Assembly (NCBI GenBank): GCA_964343805.1
Contig: CAYFLR010000034.1
Coordinates: forward strand, 1-61,515
DNA: 61,515 bases
Direction: 5' to 3'
Source: CAYFLR01 sp964343805
GTDB lineage: Bacteria > Bdellovibrionota_B > Oligoflexia > CAYFLR01
Every line of letters begins with the position of its first letter. Position 1 is the first letter of the stretch. The notes beneath the pieces are model-generated. The model searched no databases and was not told the origin of the DNA. It was given only the letters and a program-made list of their open reading frames with translations. The position numbers and the translations under genes were made by a program. Below, piece after piece: positions 7,662-17,628 of the stretch.

Positions 7662-8822
7662 CTACATCCCCTCTTCTTGTATCTTAATTTGCAACACATG
7701 ATTGGAAAGGTGACGCAGCCACTCATACTCTCTTAGAATGACTTTTTTCCCAATATTGGTTTCTTCACCTTCACGAGCAGGATCATAATCATAAATTCCA
7801 CCATCAGGATCTTTGTATAAGGAATCTCGAACATAGAATACCCCTTTACCCTGACATTTCCCGGTTGATTCTAAGGAGGCGGTGAGTTTTTCACTGAGTT
7901 CGGTATAACGTTTCACCCGTTTCAAAAGTTTTTCTTTCTTCTCAGGATCCGTTTCAGTTTCCGCCTCTTCTGCCCATTGCCCCGCTTTTTTAGCTAAATA
8001 GGGTGCGGTATTAACCGTAAATTTACAGGTACCAGAACTGACTTCATCATCAAACCCCACGATCATCACCGCATGCCAATAACCGTAATGATTGTAGACC
8101 ACCTGNNNNNNNNNNTTTTCTTGCAGAGCCGTTTTTACCTTTTCAACAATGTCCCCTGGAGCAATTCCCACATTCCACTGATTGGATTCAGGATCAGCAA
8201 ATATGATTTCCCGTTCAAAGGTGGGAAGACTCACGGGAGACTCGATGTTTTCAGGGTGAAGATCGATCCAATTAAAAGAGGTTCCATAAGAGGCCTCTTC
8301 ATCATCCTCTTCGGCGACGATTAAATCCTCGTTTTCATCTTCTTTATAGAAGCCTTTGGTAAAACGATACTCACTATTTAATACGCCAAAACCGGTGTGA
8401 TTGAATAGAAAGATGGAGTCTGTCTTCCAATTCTCAACCCCATTTTCACCTTCATCGATTCCCGCAATATTCATTAAATAGCGCTCACTCAAATCTATAG
8501 GCCCATCGATTTCTTTAGAAGCAGCTGGATCTAATTTAGCTAGCCACCATTCAGCGTTTCCAGTGAGAGACATATAGAGGCAGCTTCCTGCTTCTCCTTG
8601 GACTGGTGAGGGCATAATATGCGGGAGCAAGGAAGTAAATCCTTTTGGTTCTAGTAAAACTCTCGCCCGAGTCATAACGGGGGATTCTCCCTCCAAAAGT
8701 GAGTTGGGGAATTTTAATCCTTCCACCCAGACTTCCGGCGGTGCTGTCATTGCAGATCGAGCAAATGATGATGTAAAAGAGACAAACGAAAAAGCACAGA
8801 TCAAGGCAAGTTTAAATACCAT
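7662..8822 (-). CDS. Secreted papain-like (C1-fold) cysteine protease
   Basis: The start at 8822 (MVFKLALICAFSF) follows GAGGTG by seven bases and opens a Sec signal peptide ending near SFA-R. The catalytic region PSPVQGEAGSCLYMS places the nucleophile Cys near residue 81, matching the papain pattern Q-G-x-x-G-S-C. The catalytic His is in GYWHAVMIVGFDD, and the following FTVNTAPY may give the third residue. The 10-N gap at 8106-8115 lies just before the His region; the frame is preserved through it. A Glu-rich charged stretch sits between the two catalytic halves. It is convergent with the proline-rich protein, with only 14 bp between stops. A second papain-like protein is encoded at 19869. 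Confidence 0.72.
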   Translation of the reverse strand: MVFKLALICAFSFVSFTSSFARSAMTAPPEVWVEGLKFPNSLLEGESPVMTRARVLLEPKGFTSLLPHIMPSPVQGEAGSCLYMSLTGNAEWWLAKLDPAASKEIDGPIDLSERYLMNIAGIDEGENGVENWKTDSIFLFNHTGFGVLNSEYRFTKGFYKEDENEDLIVAEEDDEEASYGTSFNWIDLHPENIESPVSLPTFEREIIFADPESNQWNVGIAPGDIVEKVKTALQEXXXXQVVYNHYGYWHAVMIVGFDDEVSSGTCKFTVNTAPYLAKKAGQWAEEAETETDPEKKEKLLKRVKRYTELSEKLTASLESTGKCQGKGVFYVRDSLYKDPDGGIYDYDPAREGEETNIGKKVILREYEWLRHLSNHVLQIKIQEEGM

Positions 8823-8910
8823 AAAAAGGCACCTCATAAATGAATGATGTTTAAGAGCTCGTGTATTTTATGAGTACCATGAGCTCCTTGAAATTAAAAC
8901 TTATATATCT

Positions 8911-9936
8911 TTAGAAGCCTTCAGATTTGATCAGTAAGCATGCTTTTCTCACATCGGTATCACTGATATTCTTACATCTATTATTCACCTTGATACTCCA
9001 AGCCACTTCACTGCTACTGAGATCATCACAGTTGGTATAATAATCCACAAAAGCCACCATATGATCATCTGAACAGCTATCAGATCGACCATAAATAATA
9101 TTGGCATCTTGAGACTTAATAATTAGACAGGCATGTCTCACGTTGGTATCAGAGATATTTTTACACTGACCATCTACTTTTATACTCCAGGCGATATCAG
9201 TATTACTTAGGCTTTGACAGTTAGTGTGATCTTCGACAATAGCTACCATATCATCGTCATCGCAGGAATCAGATCGACCATAGATCACATCATGATTTTT
9301 CCCTTTTATAATCATGCAGGCCTGCTTGGCATTGGTGTCGCTGATATTCTGACACTGCCCCCCCACCTTAATACTCCAAGCATTTTCGGTCTCGCTAAAT
9401 TGATTACAATCTGTGAATTCATCTACGGCCCCAATCATAGTGTCATCGGAGCAGCTATCGGATCGACCATAAATAACATCAGATCCTTCAGCTTTAATTA
9501 AAAAGCAGGCTTTTTGGACATTGGTATCAGGAATGTTACGGCACTGTCCCCCCACTTTAATACTCCAGGCAATATCAGTAGAACTTAGTTCACTGCAATT
9601 GGTATACTCATTCACCACCGCTACAATTTCGCTTTGAGAACAGCTATCAGATCTTCCATAAATAGCCCCGGAATAGTAGTTTGGTATTTCGGCAGTGCAG
9701 ACTTCGTTATTCAAGATATCCATTTCACCCACCACTTCTCGAGATCCATCTTGGCAGATCACATCAAAGCGACCATCGGTTCTTTTCTGCATGGATTGAA
9801 TATCGCTCACTTCCTGTAAGCTACTTTTACCAGCCTCTGGAGAACTCTCACAACCTATAATCATGAGGGCTAGAATTAATATCACTAAACTCATGGTGAT
9901 CCCTTGAATAAGATTTGATTTTTTTGATAAAGACAT
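8911..9936 (-). CDS. Lipoprotein with four tandem Cys-containing IYGRSDSC repeats
   Basis: It begins with a lipoprotein signal peptide (lipobox LMIIGC) and a good ribosome binding site (AAAGGAGAG). After a short linker come four tandem units of about 62 residues, each with the order IYGRSDSC, TNC or TDC, AWSIKV, QC or RC, NISDT, AC and a hydrophobic LIIK end. Each unit has four conserved cysteines, which suggests two disulfides per repeat in the periplasm or on the surface. I do not recognise the domain. The repeat DNA is diverged, so the duplications are old. A G7 run occurs in unit 2 (9358-9364 as C7). Confidence 0.75.
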   Translation of the reverse strand: MSLSKKSNLIQGITMSLVILILALMIIGCESSPEAGKSSLQEVSDIQSMQKRTDGRFDVICQDGSREVVGEMDILNNEVCTAEIPNYYSGAIYGRSDSCSQSEIVAVVNEYTNCSELSSTDIAWSIKVGGQCRNIPDTNVQKACFLIKAEGSDVIYGRSDSCSDDTMIGAVDEFTDCNQFSETENAWSIKVGGQCQNISDTNAKQACMIIKGKNHDVIYGRSDSCDDDDMVAIVEDHTNCQSLSNTDIAWSIKVDGQCKNISDTNVRHACLIIKSQDANIIYGRSDSCSDDHMVAFVDYYTNCDDLSSSEVAWSIKVNNRCKNISDTDVRKACLLIKSEGF

Positions 9937-10015
9937 TATCTCTCCTTTGGCTAATATAAAATCAGTTTAAAGAAATAATTGAGATGCAAATTTTACTCCA
10001 AAAGAGGCCAGATAA

Positions 10016-10351
10016 TTAACATCCTGAATTTAAATGNNNNNNNNNNNNNNNNNNNNNNNNNNNNNNNNNNNNNNNNNNNNNNNNNNNNNNNNNNNNNNNN
10101 NNNNNNNNNNNNNNNNNNNNNNNNNNNNNNNNNNNNNNNNNNNNNNCTGTCCCTGCAATGGAAGTAAAGTGATGACCAAAAACCACCCCTTTCGGAGAAG
10201 GAGCATAGTCTTGACCATCTTCGAGTTCTACAGCGGGAGTTTTATTGATTCCACTTAAAGAAAATATTTTGCGGGCAATAAATTTGCCGTAAAGATGATA
10301 GGCGGCAATATAGCTGAAAAAACTGACCGCAACTAAGAGCAAAACAGACAT
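10016..10351 (-). pseudogene. cstA: Carbon starvation protein CstA, N-terminal fragment ending at a gap
   Basis: Residues from 10351 onward show the first membrane helix and the CstA signature (YHLYGKFIARKIF, then PSPKGVVFGHHFTSIAGT). CstA is a peptide/pyruvate transporter normally of about 500-700 residues with many helices. Here the reading enters the 110-N gap (10037-10146) after about 68 residues and stops six codons after it; the 100 bases before the next gene cannot hold the rest. Either the gap is much larger than drawn, the scaffold is misjoined, or the gene is a true remnant. No clear ribosome binding site precedes the ATG at 10351. Confidence 0.6.
10037..10146. other. 110-N assembly gap
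   Basis: All bases are N. The gap removes most or all of the cstA body, so its true length is unknown and probably larger. The flanking stretch 9937-10036 holds only the upstream region of the repeat lipoprotein gene. Confidence 0.95.
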
Positions 10352-10438
10352 CGTATTAAAATCCAAAAAGAAGGTTATAAGATAACTTTAGACAAAGGCA
10401 TTTAACAATTTTGCAGGAGAGGATGCAATAAAAAGTGT

Positions 10439-12603
10439 ATGATTAATTACAAGATGAAGGTTTTCTATTTTTTTATAATTCTAGGCTTCTTTTTCCTTTC
10501 TTTTCCTCTAAAATCAAATGAAAGGTCCTACTTAGACTATTGTAAAGATACTCGACTATCTAGAACTCTAGCTAACACCCTGCTTGCCCTCCAAAAATCT
10601 ATACCAGAACCAACAACCGATTGCGAAGATTCCTATAGGCAGCTCCTCCGTTTGGAGGAATTAGATATCAAAGATCATGAAATTTCGGACATTACTCCAC
10701 TCTCACATTTCAATAATTTGAAACGGTTAGATCTTTCCGACAACCAAATCACTGATATCCAACCTCTTCTCGCTTTGGATAAACTAGAGCACCTCATATT
10801 AGAGGGAAATAAAATTCATCATCTACCAGGCCTAACAGCTTTAAATTCACTAAAATATTTAAATCTCTCTCGCAACTTACTCACAGAGTTTGAAAGTCTT
10901 TCTGATCTTGCTCAATTAGAAGAACTTTGGCTTTTTGACATGAATATAAAATCTATCCCTTCATTTTCCACCCTAAAGAATTTGAAAACCCTGGAATTAA
11001 GTCTGAATCCTATTGATGATTTAGAACCTCTGTTAAAGATTCCTCAGCTAGAAAAACTCAGTTTAATGTTCTCAGAAGTTAAAAACATAGCTCCCTTAGT
11101 GAAATTAAAAAACTTGAAGCATCTAGCCATCGAAATAGATGGAACAGTCTCACTCGAACCTCTAAACCAAATCTCTCAACTTAATTATCTGCGTCTTAAC
11201 AACACATCAATGAGAGATATTTCACCTATTAAGAATTTAACCTCGCTTAAATATCTCGATTTATATGCATTCAGTTTAAAAAATATCAATGACTTACAAG
11301 AATTTCCCCAACTCGAAACATTAATTTTATATAACTATCAACCACTGGATATAAGTCCCATAGCCAAGCTAAAGAATCTTAAAAAACTAGAACTGCTGAC
11401 AGAGCATAACCGGAATTTAGATACTCTATCACAACTAACCAATCTAGAAAGCCTGAGGATCCTCCATAAAACAGACTCATATAATTTTATTTCTTATTTA
11501 ACCCGACTCAAATCTTTGGAACTAGTGAACAAAGGAATCGAAAGTATAACTTTCCTAGAACCTTTAAAATCCCTTGAAAACCTTATACTCAAAGGAAACA
11601 AAATAAAAAACCTGACGCCCATCCAAGGCTTATCCAAACTCAAAGTTCTCAATCTAAGAAATAATAAAATAAAGGATATCCGCCCCCTCTCTTCTTTGGC
11701 TTTTTTGGAAGAACTCAATCTTGAATCGAATCAAATAAAAGACATTACCCATCTTATGGCACTAGGAAATCTTCATTATTTAAATTTAAACAATAATCCA
11801 GGAATCGTTAACTTAGAAGCGGTCAGATATTTAGAGTTGCTTAAACAGCTGAGTTACCAATGTAAAATTTGCAATGAAAGTGATAGTTCACCAGAGGTTA
11901 ACTCTCAACTTCAAGACATTAGCCCTTTAAAAGACCTTCGGTTTCTGGAGGAATTAGATCTCAGCTATAATGCAATTACCGATCTAACAGCAATAACCGG
12001 ACTCAAAAACATATCTGCTCTCAATTTCAATAATAATAGAATTAAAGCGCTCCCCCAAATGANNNNNNNNNNTTAAAATACCTAGTTGAATTAAAACTAG
12101 ATAAAAACTTTTTAACCGACCTTAGCCCGCTCAAAGGGCTTCTTTGGCTTCAGACTTTGGACATGGCAAATAATAAAATAAAAATTTTAACTCCCTTAGA
12201 GTGGATCCCCATTTTAAAGGATATTAATTTTAGTAATAATGATGCCATTTCTGATATTGCCGTATTAAAAAAGCTCCCTAATCTAACTTCCATAGATTTC
12301 AGTTATAACCAAATTGAAGATCTTTCCCCCCTACAAGGGTTTGAAAACTTACGTTATGTAAAATTAGATCACAATCTGATTTCTGATATTTCTCCGTTGG
12401 GATCAATCACCTATTTAAGAAAATTATTTCTCAGTAATAATAGGATTGAAAATGTTAGCCCTCTAGCGAATTTATCCTATTTGTATGTTTTGTATATTGA
12501 TAATAACTATGTTAGTGACCCTAGCTCCATTGACGCTATTCTAAACTCCAACCCTGATTTGTCTTCCTTCAATAAGGATAATAATCCTTTTAAAAGACCA
12601 TGA
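10439..12603 (+). CDS. Secreted leucine-rich-repeat protein (internalin type) with gap
   Basis: A signal peptide (MKVFYFFIILGFFFLSFPL) is followed by a cap with two cysteines (YLDYCKDTRL and TTDCEDSY), then some 25 LRR units of about 22 residues with the pattern L-x-x-L-x-L-x-x-N-x-I-x-D-I-x-P-L. A 10-N gap at 12063-12072 shifts the frame; the downstream frame carries LRRs straight from the gap to TGA at 12603, so this is one gene of about 720 residues. The start is uncertain: ATG at 10439 or 10454, with a GGAGAGG too far upstream. Two shorter proteins with the same cap lie at 29761 and 31235. Such proteins usually bind other proteins on cell surfaces; the target is unknown. Confidence 0.8.
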
Positions 12604-12684
12604 ATTGCACTCAACACCTCCCCAAATACTGAATTCACCTTTCATTTCTAACTCTATTGAGTGAGGATACACACAAACCAGACC

Positions 12685-12730
12685 TTGTTACATGCATATT
12701 CTAATGTTATACTTTAGTTTATGCATGTAA
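12685..12730 (+). promoter_or_regulatory. Leaderless-type promoter flanked by 11-bp inverted repeat
   Basis: TTGTTA (12685-12690), a 17-bp spacer and TATACT (12708-12713) put the transcription start within a base or so of the ATG at 12721. There is no Shine-Dalgarno. TTACATGCATA (12688-12698) and its exact reverse complement (12720-12730) flank the -10 box; the right arm contains the start codon. This layout suits a repressor operator or a start-codon hairpin. Confidence 0.55.
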
Positions 12731-13977
12731 AAAAAAGAAACATACAGCATAAGTTATTAAAAATACTAGAATCATTCCCTGCCGCTCTCATCATCGGTGC
12801 TCGGCAAACAGGTAAAACCTTTCTCGCCAAACAACAGAATGTATTGCATAAGGAAAATGAAGCATGGTCTTATTATGATCTAGAAGATCGCGAACATTAT
12901 GAGCTGATCTCTTCTGACCCAAAATTCTTTTTCCAAAGACATGACAACAAAGTCATTATAGATGAGGCTCAAAAATACCCTGAGCTTTTTGAAACTCTAA
13001 GAGGAGTTATCGATGATGACCGTGAAAAAAATGGTCGTTTTATACTAACTGGCTCAAGCTCACCAGCACTACTAAAAAATGCTTCTGAAAGTTTGGCTGG
13101 AAGAATAGGTATTATCGAATTAGGAACATTTAAACTTAATGAATTTGATGAAGAACCACTCACACCCCTTTTTGATCTTTTTGATGGAAAAAAAATAGAT
13201 GATATATTAAGCAATACCCCACCTGTTGCCACCCCAGACCTCAATAGACTTTTTAATTTTTGGTTTCATGGAGGATATCCAAAAGCTATTATAGATTTCG
13301 ATGAAGTAAACTATGAACTTTGGATGAATAATTACATAGATACTTACATAAATAGAGATCTCAAGGCTCTTTTTCCCAAGATGAACTCAATTCGTTATCA
13401 AAAGTTCATTTCGATGCTTTCAAATTCAACAGCAACTATTATTAAGAAAAGCGATTTTGCAAGGTCAATTGATGTTAGTGAGCCCACCATCAATGATTAC
13501 ATAAAGATTGCCGATGGTACTTTTTTTTGGCGAACTCTAACTAGTTTTGAGCATAATGTGCAAAAAGAAATTACCAAAATGCCAAAAGGCCATGTCCGAG
13601 ATCTTGGTATTGTTCACAACTTACTCAAAATAAAAAATTTTGAGGCCTTGGAGATGCACCCCATCATAGGAAGATCTTTCGAATCATTTGTTATGGAAGA
13701 AATCATCAAAGGTATAGAAGCAAAGTCCTTTTTTAAAAGCTCCTTTCATTACTATAGAACTAGGGGAGGTGCCGAAATAGACCTAATCATTCACAATAAA
13801 AATGGTATTTTCCCTATTGAAATAAAGTTTGGCATTGAAACGCCTGCAAAAATGCTAAAGTCCTTAAAAAACTTTGTGATTGAACATAATTTACCATTCG
13901 GAATTCTTGTGAATAACGCTGAAAATATTGAGTTTAGGAGTAAAGAAATATTACAGATTCCAGCAAGATTCTGGTAG
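12721..13977 (+). CDS. AAA ATPase with DUF4143 C-terminal domain
   Basis: The 418-residue protein has a Walker A motif (IIGARQTGKTF, near residue 25), Walker B (KVIIDEAQ, near 81) and a sensor segment (FILTGSSSPALL), the AAA_14 arrangement. The C-terminal DUF4143 half ends with GGAEIDLII and PIEIKFG, the spacing of a PD-(D/E)XK nuclease-like fold. This family is widespread in mobile and defence contexts in bacteria and archaea, but its role is not established. It stands alone between an LRR gene and a hydrolase, uses no ribosome binding site and is AT-richer than its neighbours, which fits horizontal acquisition. Confidence 0.85.
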   Translation: MHVKKRNIQHKLLKILESFPAALIIGARQTGKTFLAKQQNVLHKENEAWSYYDLEDREHYELISSDPKFFFQRHDNKVIIDEAQKYPELFETLRGVIDDDREKNGRFILTGSSSPALLKNASESLAGRIGIIELGTFKLNEFDEEPLTPLFDLFDGKKIDDILSNTPPVATPDLNRLFNFWFHGGYPKAIIDFDEVNYELWMNNYIDTYINRDLKALFPKMNSIRYQKFISMLSNSTATIIKKSDFARSIDVSEPTINDYIKIADGTFFWRTLTSFEHNVQKEITKMPKGHVRDLGIVHNLLKIKNFEALEMHPIIGRSFESFVMEEIIKGIEAKSFFKSSFHYYRTRGGAEIDLIIHNKNGIFPIEIKFGIETPAKMLKSLKNFVIEHNLPFGILVNNAENIEFRSKEILQIPARFW

Positions 13978-14083
13978 AGAGTGTCATAATGTAATGTTGT
14001 AATGTTCCCCTAAATACCATATTTTACTTCGATTCGTTCAGGAGTTAGACCCTCGACCGTACCGACTTCACTGATTTACGGAT

Positions 14084-15322
14084 TTAAGGCAATTCATAGT
14101 GCTCTTTATCGAACTTACCCCAATACTGAACATAGCGGAGGATATTTCGACTGAGCCACCCTCGACCGTAGGCACTATAAAAACCGATATGACCTCCCCA
14201 TTTGGTAATACGGAAACCAATATTGGGCTTATCATCATAAAGAGAAACCGTGTCTCGGATGTTTTTATAGGTCACCACTTTGTCATTTTTGGCATGTAAA
14301 AATAATATAGGCTTGGTCACTTTGGGTAGATATTTATCATGTTGAAACATTTGCTTTACATGTTCCACCGTCAATTCTTCAGCGTACCTGATAGGTAATT
14401 GAATCATGTTTTGATTGTTTTCATCTTGATCCAAATGATGAGGATGATTTAATAGATACTCTCTGGCTGCGGGCAGAAAAAGTTCAGCAGTTAAATCGTC
14501 CATGGGCATTTGATAGGCAAACTCATCTTCGGTGATATCTGAATACTGGCGAATGACCTCTAAACCGCCACGAAAAGATTCCCGCATGATAGATCTAATA
14601 ACATAACCTAATACTCCTACTTTTCTGCGCACATGACGAATGGCTTCATAACGATTGGCGGGACCACTTACCGTCATCACAGAACCATCAATCACATTAG
14701 TTTCTTTTACAGAATCAAAATAGGAGGCATAGGAAACATCATTTCCCCCCAGGCTAAAACCGATTAAATTCAGTTCTTTGATAAAAGGACCATACACTGG
14801 ATGCCCTCTTAAAGCTTTTAAGTTTAAATAGAGATCCCAACCGGTTTCATAGCCAGAAACCATGATTCGGAAATTTCTTCGGATCCAATCAGCACCGGTG
14901 GGGTTTTCAAAAATGACTACTCCCACATTATGTCTTTTCCTCACCTCTCTGGCGCACATTCTCAGAGAATCACTAGTTTTGGTTCCTCCAATTCCAGCGA
15001 CACAAACAATAAATGCTCTCGGCTCTTCAGGAACGTATATATAACCTTCAGCCTGATACCCTTCTTCATTGGTTAAATAGAGAGGCTCAAATTGATGTTT
15101 ATCTAAAAGTTCTTGAGTCACTCCCCCTTTGGTAGCAAAATAGGTGGATACTAAGGATGAATATCTTTTGTAGGAAAGATACATATACTTCTTAGACTTG
15201 ATTTTTTTCATTTTCTTGATGGCAAGATCTTGATTTTTAAGCTCTTCTCCCGAAAGGACCGGAGAAACAAAAATAAAAAGTGATAAGGCTAGGATAAAAG
15301 GTCGGATAACCAATCGATGCAT
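14084..15322 (-). CDS. Secreted alpha/beta hydrolase
   Basis: The start at 15322 (MHRLVIRPF) follows GGGGGAG by four bases; the signal peptide ends near VLSGE. The protein of about 412 residues has an alpha/beta-hydrolase core: oxyanion region VCVAGIGGTKTSDSLR, nucleophile Ser in GFSLGGND, Asp in LFLHAKNDKVV and His in WGGHIGFYSA. The layout resembles the YheT/ABHD group of esterases. Substrate is unknown; the signal peptide places it in the envelope. It is divergent from the secreted protein at 15583, and the 260 bp between them hold two G6 runs at 15363-15368 and 15384-15389. Confidence 0.8.
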   Translation of the reverse strand: MHRLVIRPFILALSLFIFVSPVLSGEELKNQDLAIKKMKKIKSKKYMYLSYKRYSSLVSTYFATKGGVTQELLDKHQFEPLYLTNEEGYQAEGYIYVPEEPRAFIVCVAGIGGTKTSDSLRMCAREVRKRHNVGVVIFENPTGADWIRRNFRIMVSGYETGWDLYLNLKALRGHPVYGPFIKELNLIGFSLGGNDVSYASYFDSVKETNVIDGSVMTVSGPANRYEAIRHVRRKVGVLGYVIRSIMRESFRGGLEVIRQYSDITEDEFAYQMPMDDLTAELFLPAAREYLLNHPHHLDQDENNQNMIQLPIRYAEELTVEHVKQMFQHDKYLPKVTKPILFLHAKNDKVVTYKNIRDTVSLYDDKPNIGFRITKWGGHIGFYSAYGRGWLSRNILRYVQYWGKFDKEHYELP

Positions 15323-15582
15323 AAAACTCCCCCTATACAGACGAAACAATTAAAGGTGAATTGGGGGGTATTCAATCAAAAATGGGGGGTTTTTAATTAA
15401 AAAGAAATACTCCTTAAGTATAACACATTTTGAATTTTTATAAAACTATATTTGGTAATTTGCCAATTTTACTCCCTATTCTCCTCTCAATTCCAAATTA
15501 AAATTGTCAAGACTTCAAAGAGTTAGTAAAGTAGGTAGTTATCTATTCTGTATAATAGTAAAAAAGGGCAAGGGATGGGGGC

Positions 15583-16866
15583 ATGACCAAATACAGCCTG
15601 CAAATTATCGTGTTAATACTTTCCTTGCATTCCCTTATAGGCAGTGAAGTTAATCAAGATTTATACCGCCTTCCTATCATAATTAAAGGAAAAGCACTGC
15701 CTGATATGCTAGGATACCCTATTAAACACTATGCAGCCTTTCAATTTAAGATCACCTCTGATGGTAAAAAGAACTTTAGTCCCATTCCCTTCCAAATTGA
15801 TGAAGTAAACAGAAATGGCAACTATGTACTGGAAAACGGAATCGGATATACACGCAATACAGATGATGGCTACTTTGATAAAAATGATGAACTGGTCATC
15901 ATGGGAACCGACCTGGGAGAGAAAGTACCCAGTAAAAATGATTTGCCCAAAGGCCTCCCGATTCATGAGGTGAAAGTCTCCCAGCCCAATGGAGAAAAAG
16001 CCCTGTATTTTTATATGGTTTATGACCCAATGCACAAGCTCGATCGATCCACCGTCACCTATGTGAAATTCGATAAAGAGATGCACATCATTAGAACCAA
16101 TCAATATGCTTACTACTTTAAGCCAGATAATTATCTGTTGATGGATAAGGTGGTGTTTGGCAACAAGGAGGTTTTATCAGGGAGTCAGTACCTCTACTTT
16201 CTTAATTTTAAATACTTTTTTGCCATGACCTTCCGTTCCAAAGAATTTGGAGCCTTTTTAGAGGAATGGAGAGTGGGGCCTATCAGGGCCATCTTAGCCA
16301 TTGGAGTTTCATATAAAACCCTCTTCAAAGAGTTAAAAACCAACCTTTTTTCAGAGGTTTCCTTTTTTGTAAATCAGGTGACTTTCCCCACCACTATCGA
16401 ATTTCCATTTGATGCTTCCACCTATTTTCACCCGGCATCGGGTATTTTTTACGGAATCCACTTAAAGGGGGGAACCTACGAAACCAATGTCCCTCACCTA
16501 ACGACTCCTGAAAAAGCTAAAAGAATAAAAAATTCATTTGGAAAATATCCTTATATTATTGGTAAGAAAGACTCTTCCACCGTATTTGTTCGCATGTACC
16601 TAGAGAATGATGTGGTAGAAACTATAATCGAACCCCAACTCTATGATGTCAAGCGCCCACCTGCAGGAGAAGTCTTAGATTCCAGAAGTTGGTTAGGGGA
16701 TGTAAAAACTCCCTTAGGGTTATTTATTGACCTCTCCACTGCCCAAAAAAGAGAGTATCATCTCAATGTGGACTTCTTCTTTGACGCCAATCGCTATAAA
16801 GATAGTAAGAAATACTTTATTAACTACCGCAAACCCAGTGTAAAATCAGCCAGAGTTTATCAATAA
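15583..16866 (+). CDS. Secreted protein of unknown function
   Basis: A signal peptide (MTKYSLQIIVLILSLHSLIG) starts a 427-residue protein. The ribosome binding site is the G-rich GGGATGGGGG directly upstream, and a TGTATAAT extended -10 box lies at 15549-15556. The mature part is rich in beta-type strands with a Ca-binding-like acidic turn (GYFDKNDELVIMGTDLG) and frequent Tyr and Phe. I do not recognise the family; similar proteins occur as periplasmic unknowns in Deltaproteobacteria-like genomes, though I cannot verify this here. The stop overlaps the convergent nadD by 7 bp. Confidence 0.7.
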   Translation: MTKYSLQIIVLILSLHSLIGSEVNQDLYRLPIIIKGKALPDMLGYPIKHYAAFQFKITSDGKKNFSPIPFQIDEVNRNGNYVLENGIGYTRNTDDGYFDKNDELVIMGTDLGEKVPSKNDLPKGLPIHEVKVSQPNGEKALYFYMVYDPMHKLDRSTVTYVKFDKEMHIIRTNQYAYYFKPDNYLLMDKVVFGNKEVLSGSQYLYFLNFKYFFAMTFRSKEFGAFLEEWRVGPIRAILAIGVSYKTLFKELKTNLFSEVSFFVNQVTFPTTIEFPFDASTYFHPASGIFYGIHLKGGTYETNVPHLTTPEKAKRIKNSFGKYPYIIGKKDSSTVFVRMYLENDVVETIIEPQLYDVKRPPAGEVLDSRSWLGDVKTPLGLFIDLSTAQKREYHLNVDFFFDANRYKDSKKYFINYRKPSVKSARVYQ

Positions 16867-17531
16867 GAGTCCCTATAAAGACCATGAGATTGGATATATT
16901 GATAGACTTGGGGAGAAATCCATTGGTTTTCCTTACCTATCTCCCCTCGCTGGGAAAGAGTTTCTCTGACCTTAGAAGAAGATATTCCCTCAACCTGTTG
17001 ACCTGTTTTATCCGCCAACCAGAGATGAGGTTCTTTCATTAAATTCTCTTCATAAGGTAAGGTAATGCCTTTTCTGGGAACAATGACAAAGGGGACTGTT
17101 GCTGCTAGTTTTTGATAGTCAGCCCACTCATGAAAATTCTTTACACAATCGGTTCCCATGACAAAGTAAAAGGTAATTCCTTCAAAGCACTTATCACTCC
17201 TTAATTGCTCGAAAAAGGCAAGTGTTCCGCCCACAATTTGATTTTTAATCTTATAATCAAAAAGCCTTATCTTATTAAAGGGTTCAATAGCTAAATTCAT
17301 CATATTAAGACGGTGCTCATAGCCTTGAAACTGCTTTTCTAGCAAAGGAGAATAATCAGGAGTGAGCCAAATTTGATCTAATTGAAAGGTGGAAGGAGTT
17401 GATGTTTGATTAGATGGAGAATACCACTCTAAGTCTTCTCGTAAAAGAAGCTTTGCAATGTTTATGTGAGATTGATGTATGGGATCAAAGGAACCACCCA
17501 AGATTCCCACCTTAAGATACCGCTCTTCCAT
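16860..17531 (-). CDS. nadD: Nicotinate-nucleotide adenylyltransferase
   Basis: Transfers AMP from ATP to nicotinate mononucleotide in NAD synthesis. The N-terminal GILGGSFDPIHQSHINIA is the nucleotidyltransferase signature (GxFDPxHxxH), and EGISSSKVRETL is the C-terminal ISSTxIR motif. Length (223 residues) is normal. No good ribosome binding site precedes ATG at 17531; GTG at 17510 is a possible alternative. It overlaps the convergent gene by 7 bp and is divergent from the helicase. Some insertion (SNQTSTPSTFQLDQIWLTP) separates the two canonical halves. Confidence 0.9.
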   Translation of the reverse strand: MEERYLKVGILGGSFDPIHQSHINIAKLLLREDLEWYSPSNQTSTPSTFQLDQIWLTPDYSPLLEKQFQGYEHRLNMMNLAIEPFNKIRLFDYKIKNQIVGGTLAFFEQLRSDKCFEGITFYFVMGTDCVKNFHEWADYQKLAATVPFVIVPRKGITLPYEENLMKEPHLWLADKTGQQVEGISSSKVRETLSQRGEIGKENQWISPQVYQYIQSHGLYRDSY

Positions 17532-17628
17532 AAATGATAACTAGCAGTATTCGCTATGAAAGTAAATAGAATTTTGCTATTCTTAAATTCATCAAAACTC
17601 ATCCTTTGCACTTGTTAGGGAGATTCAC

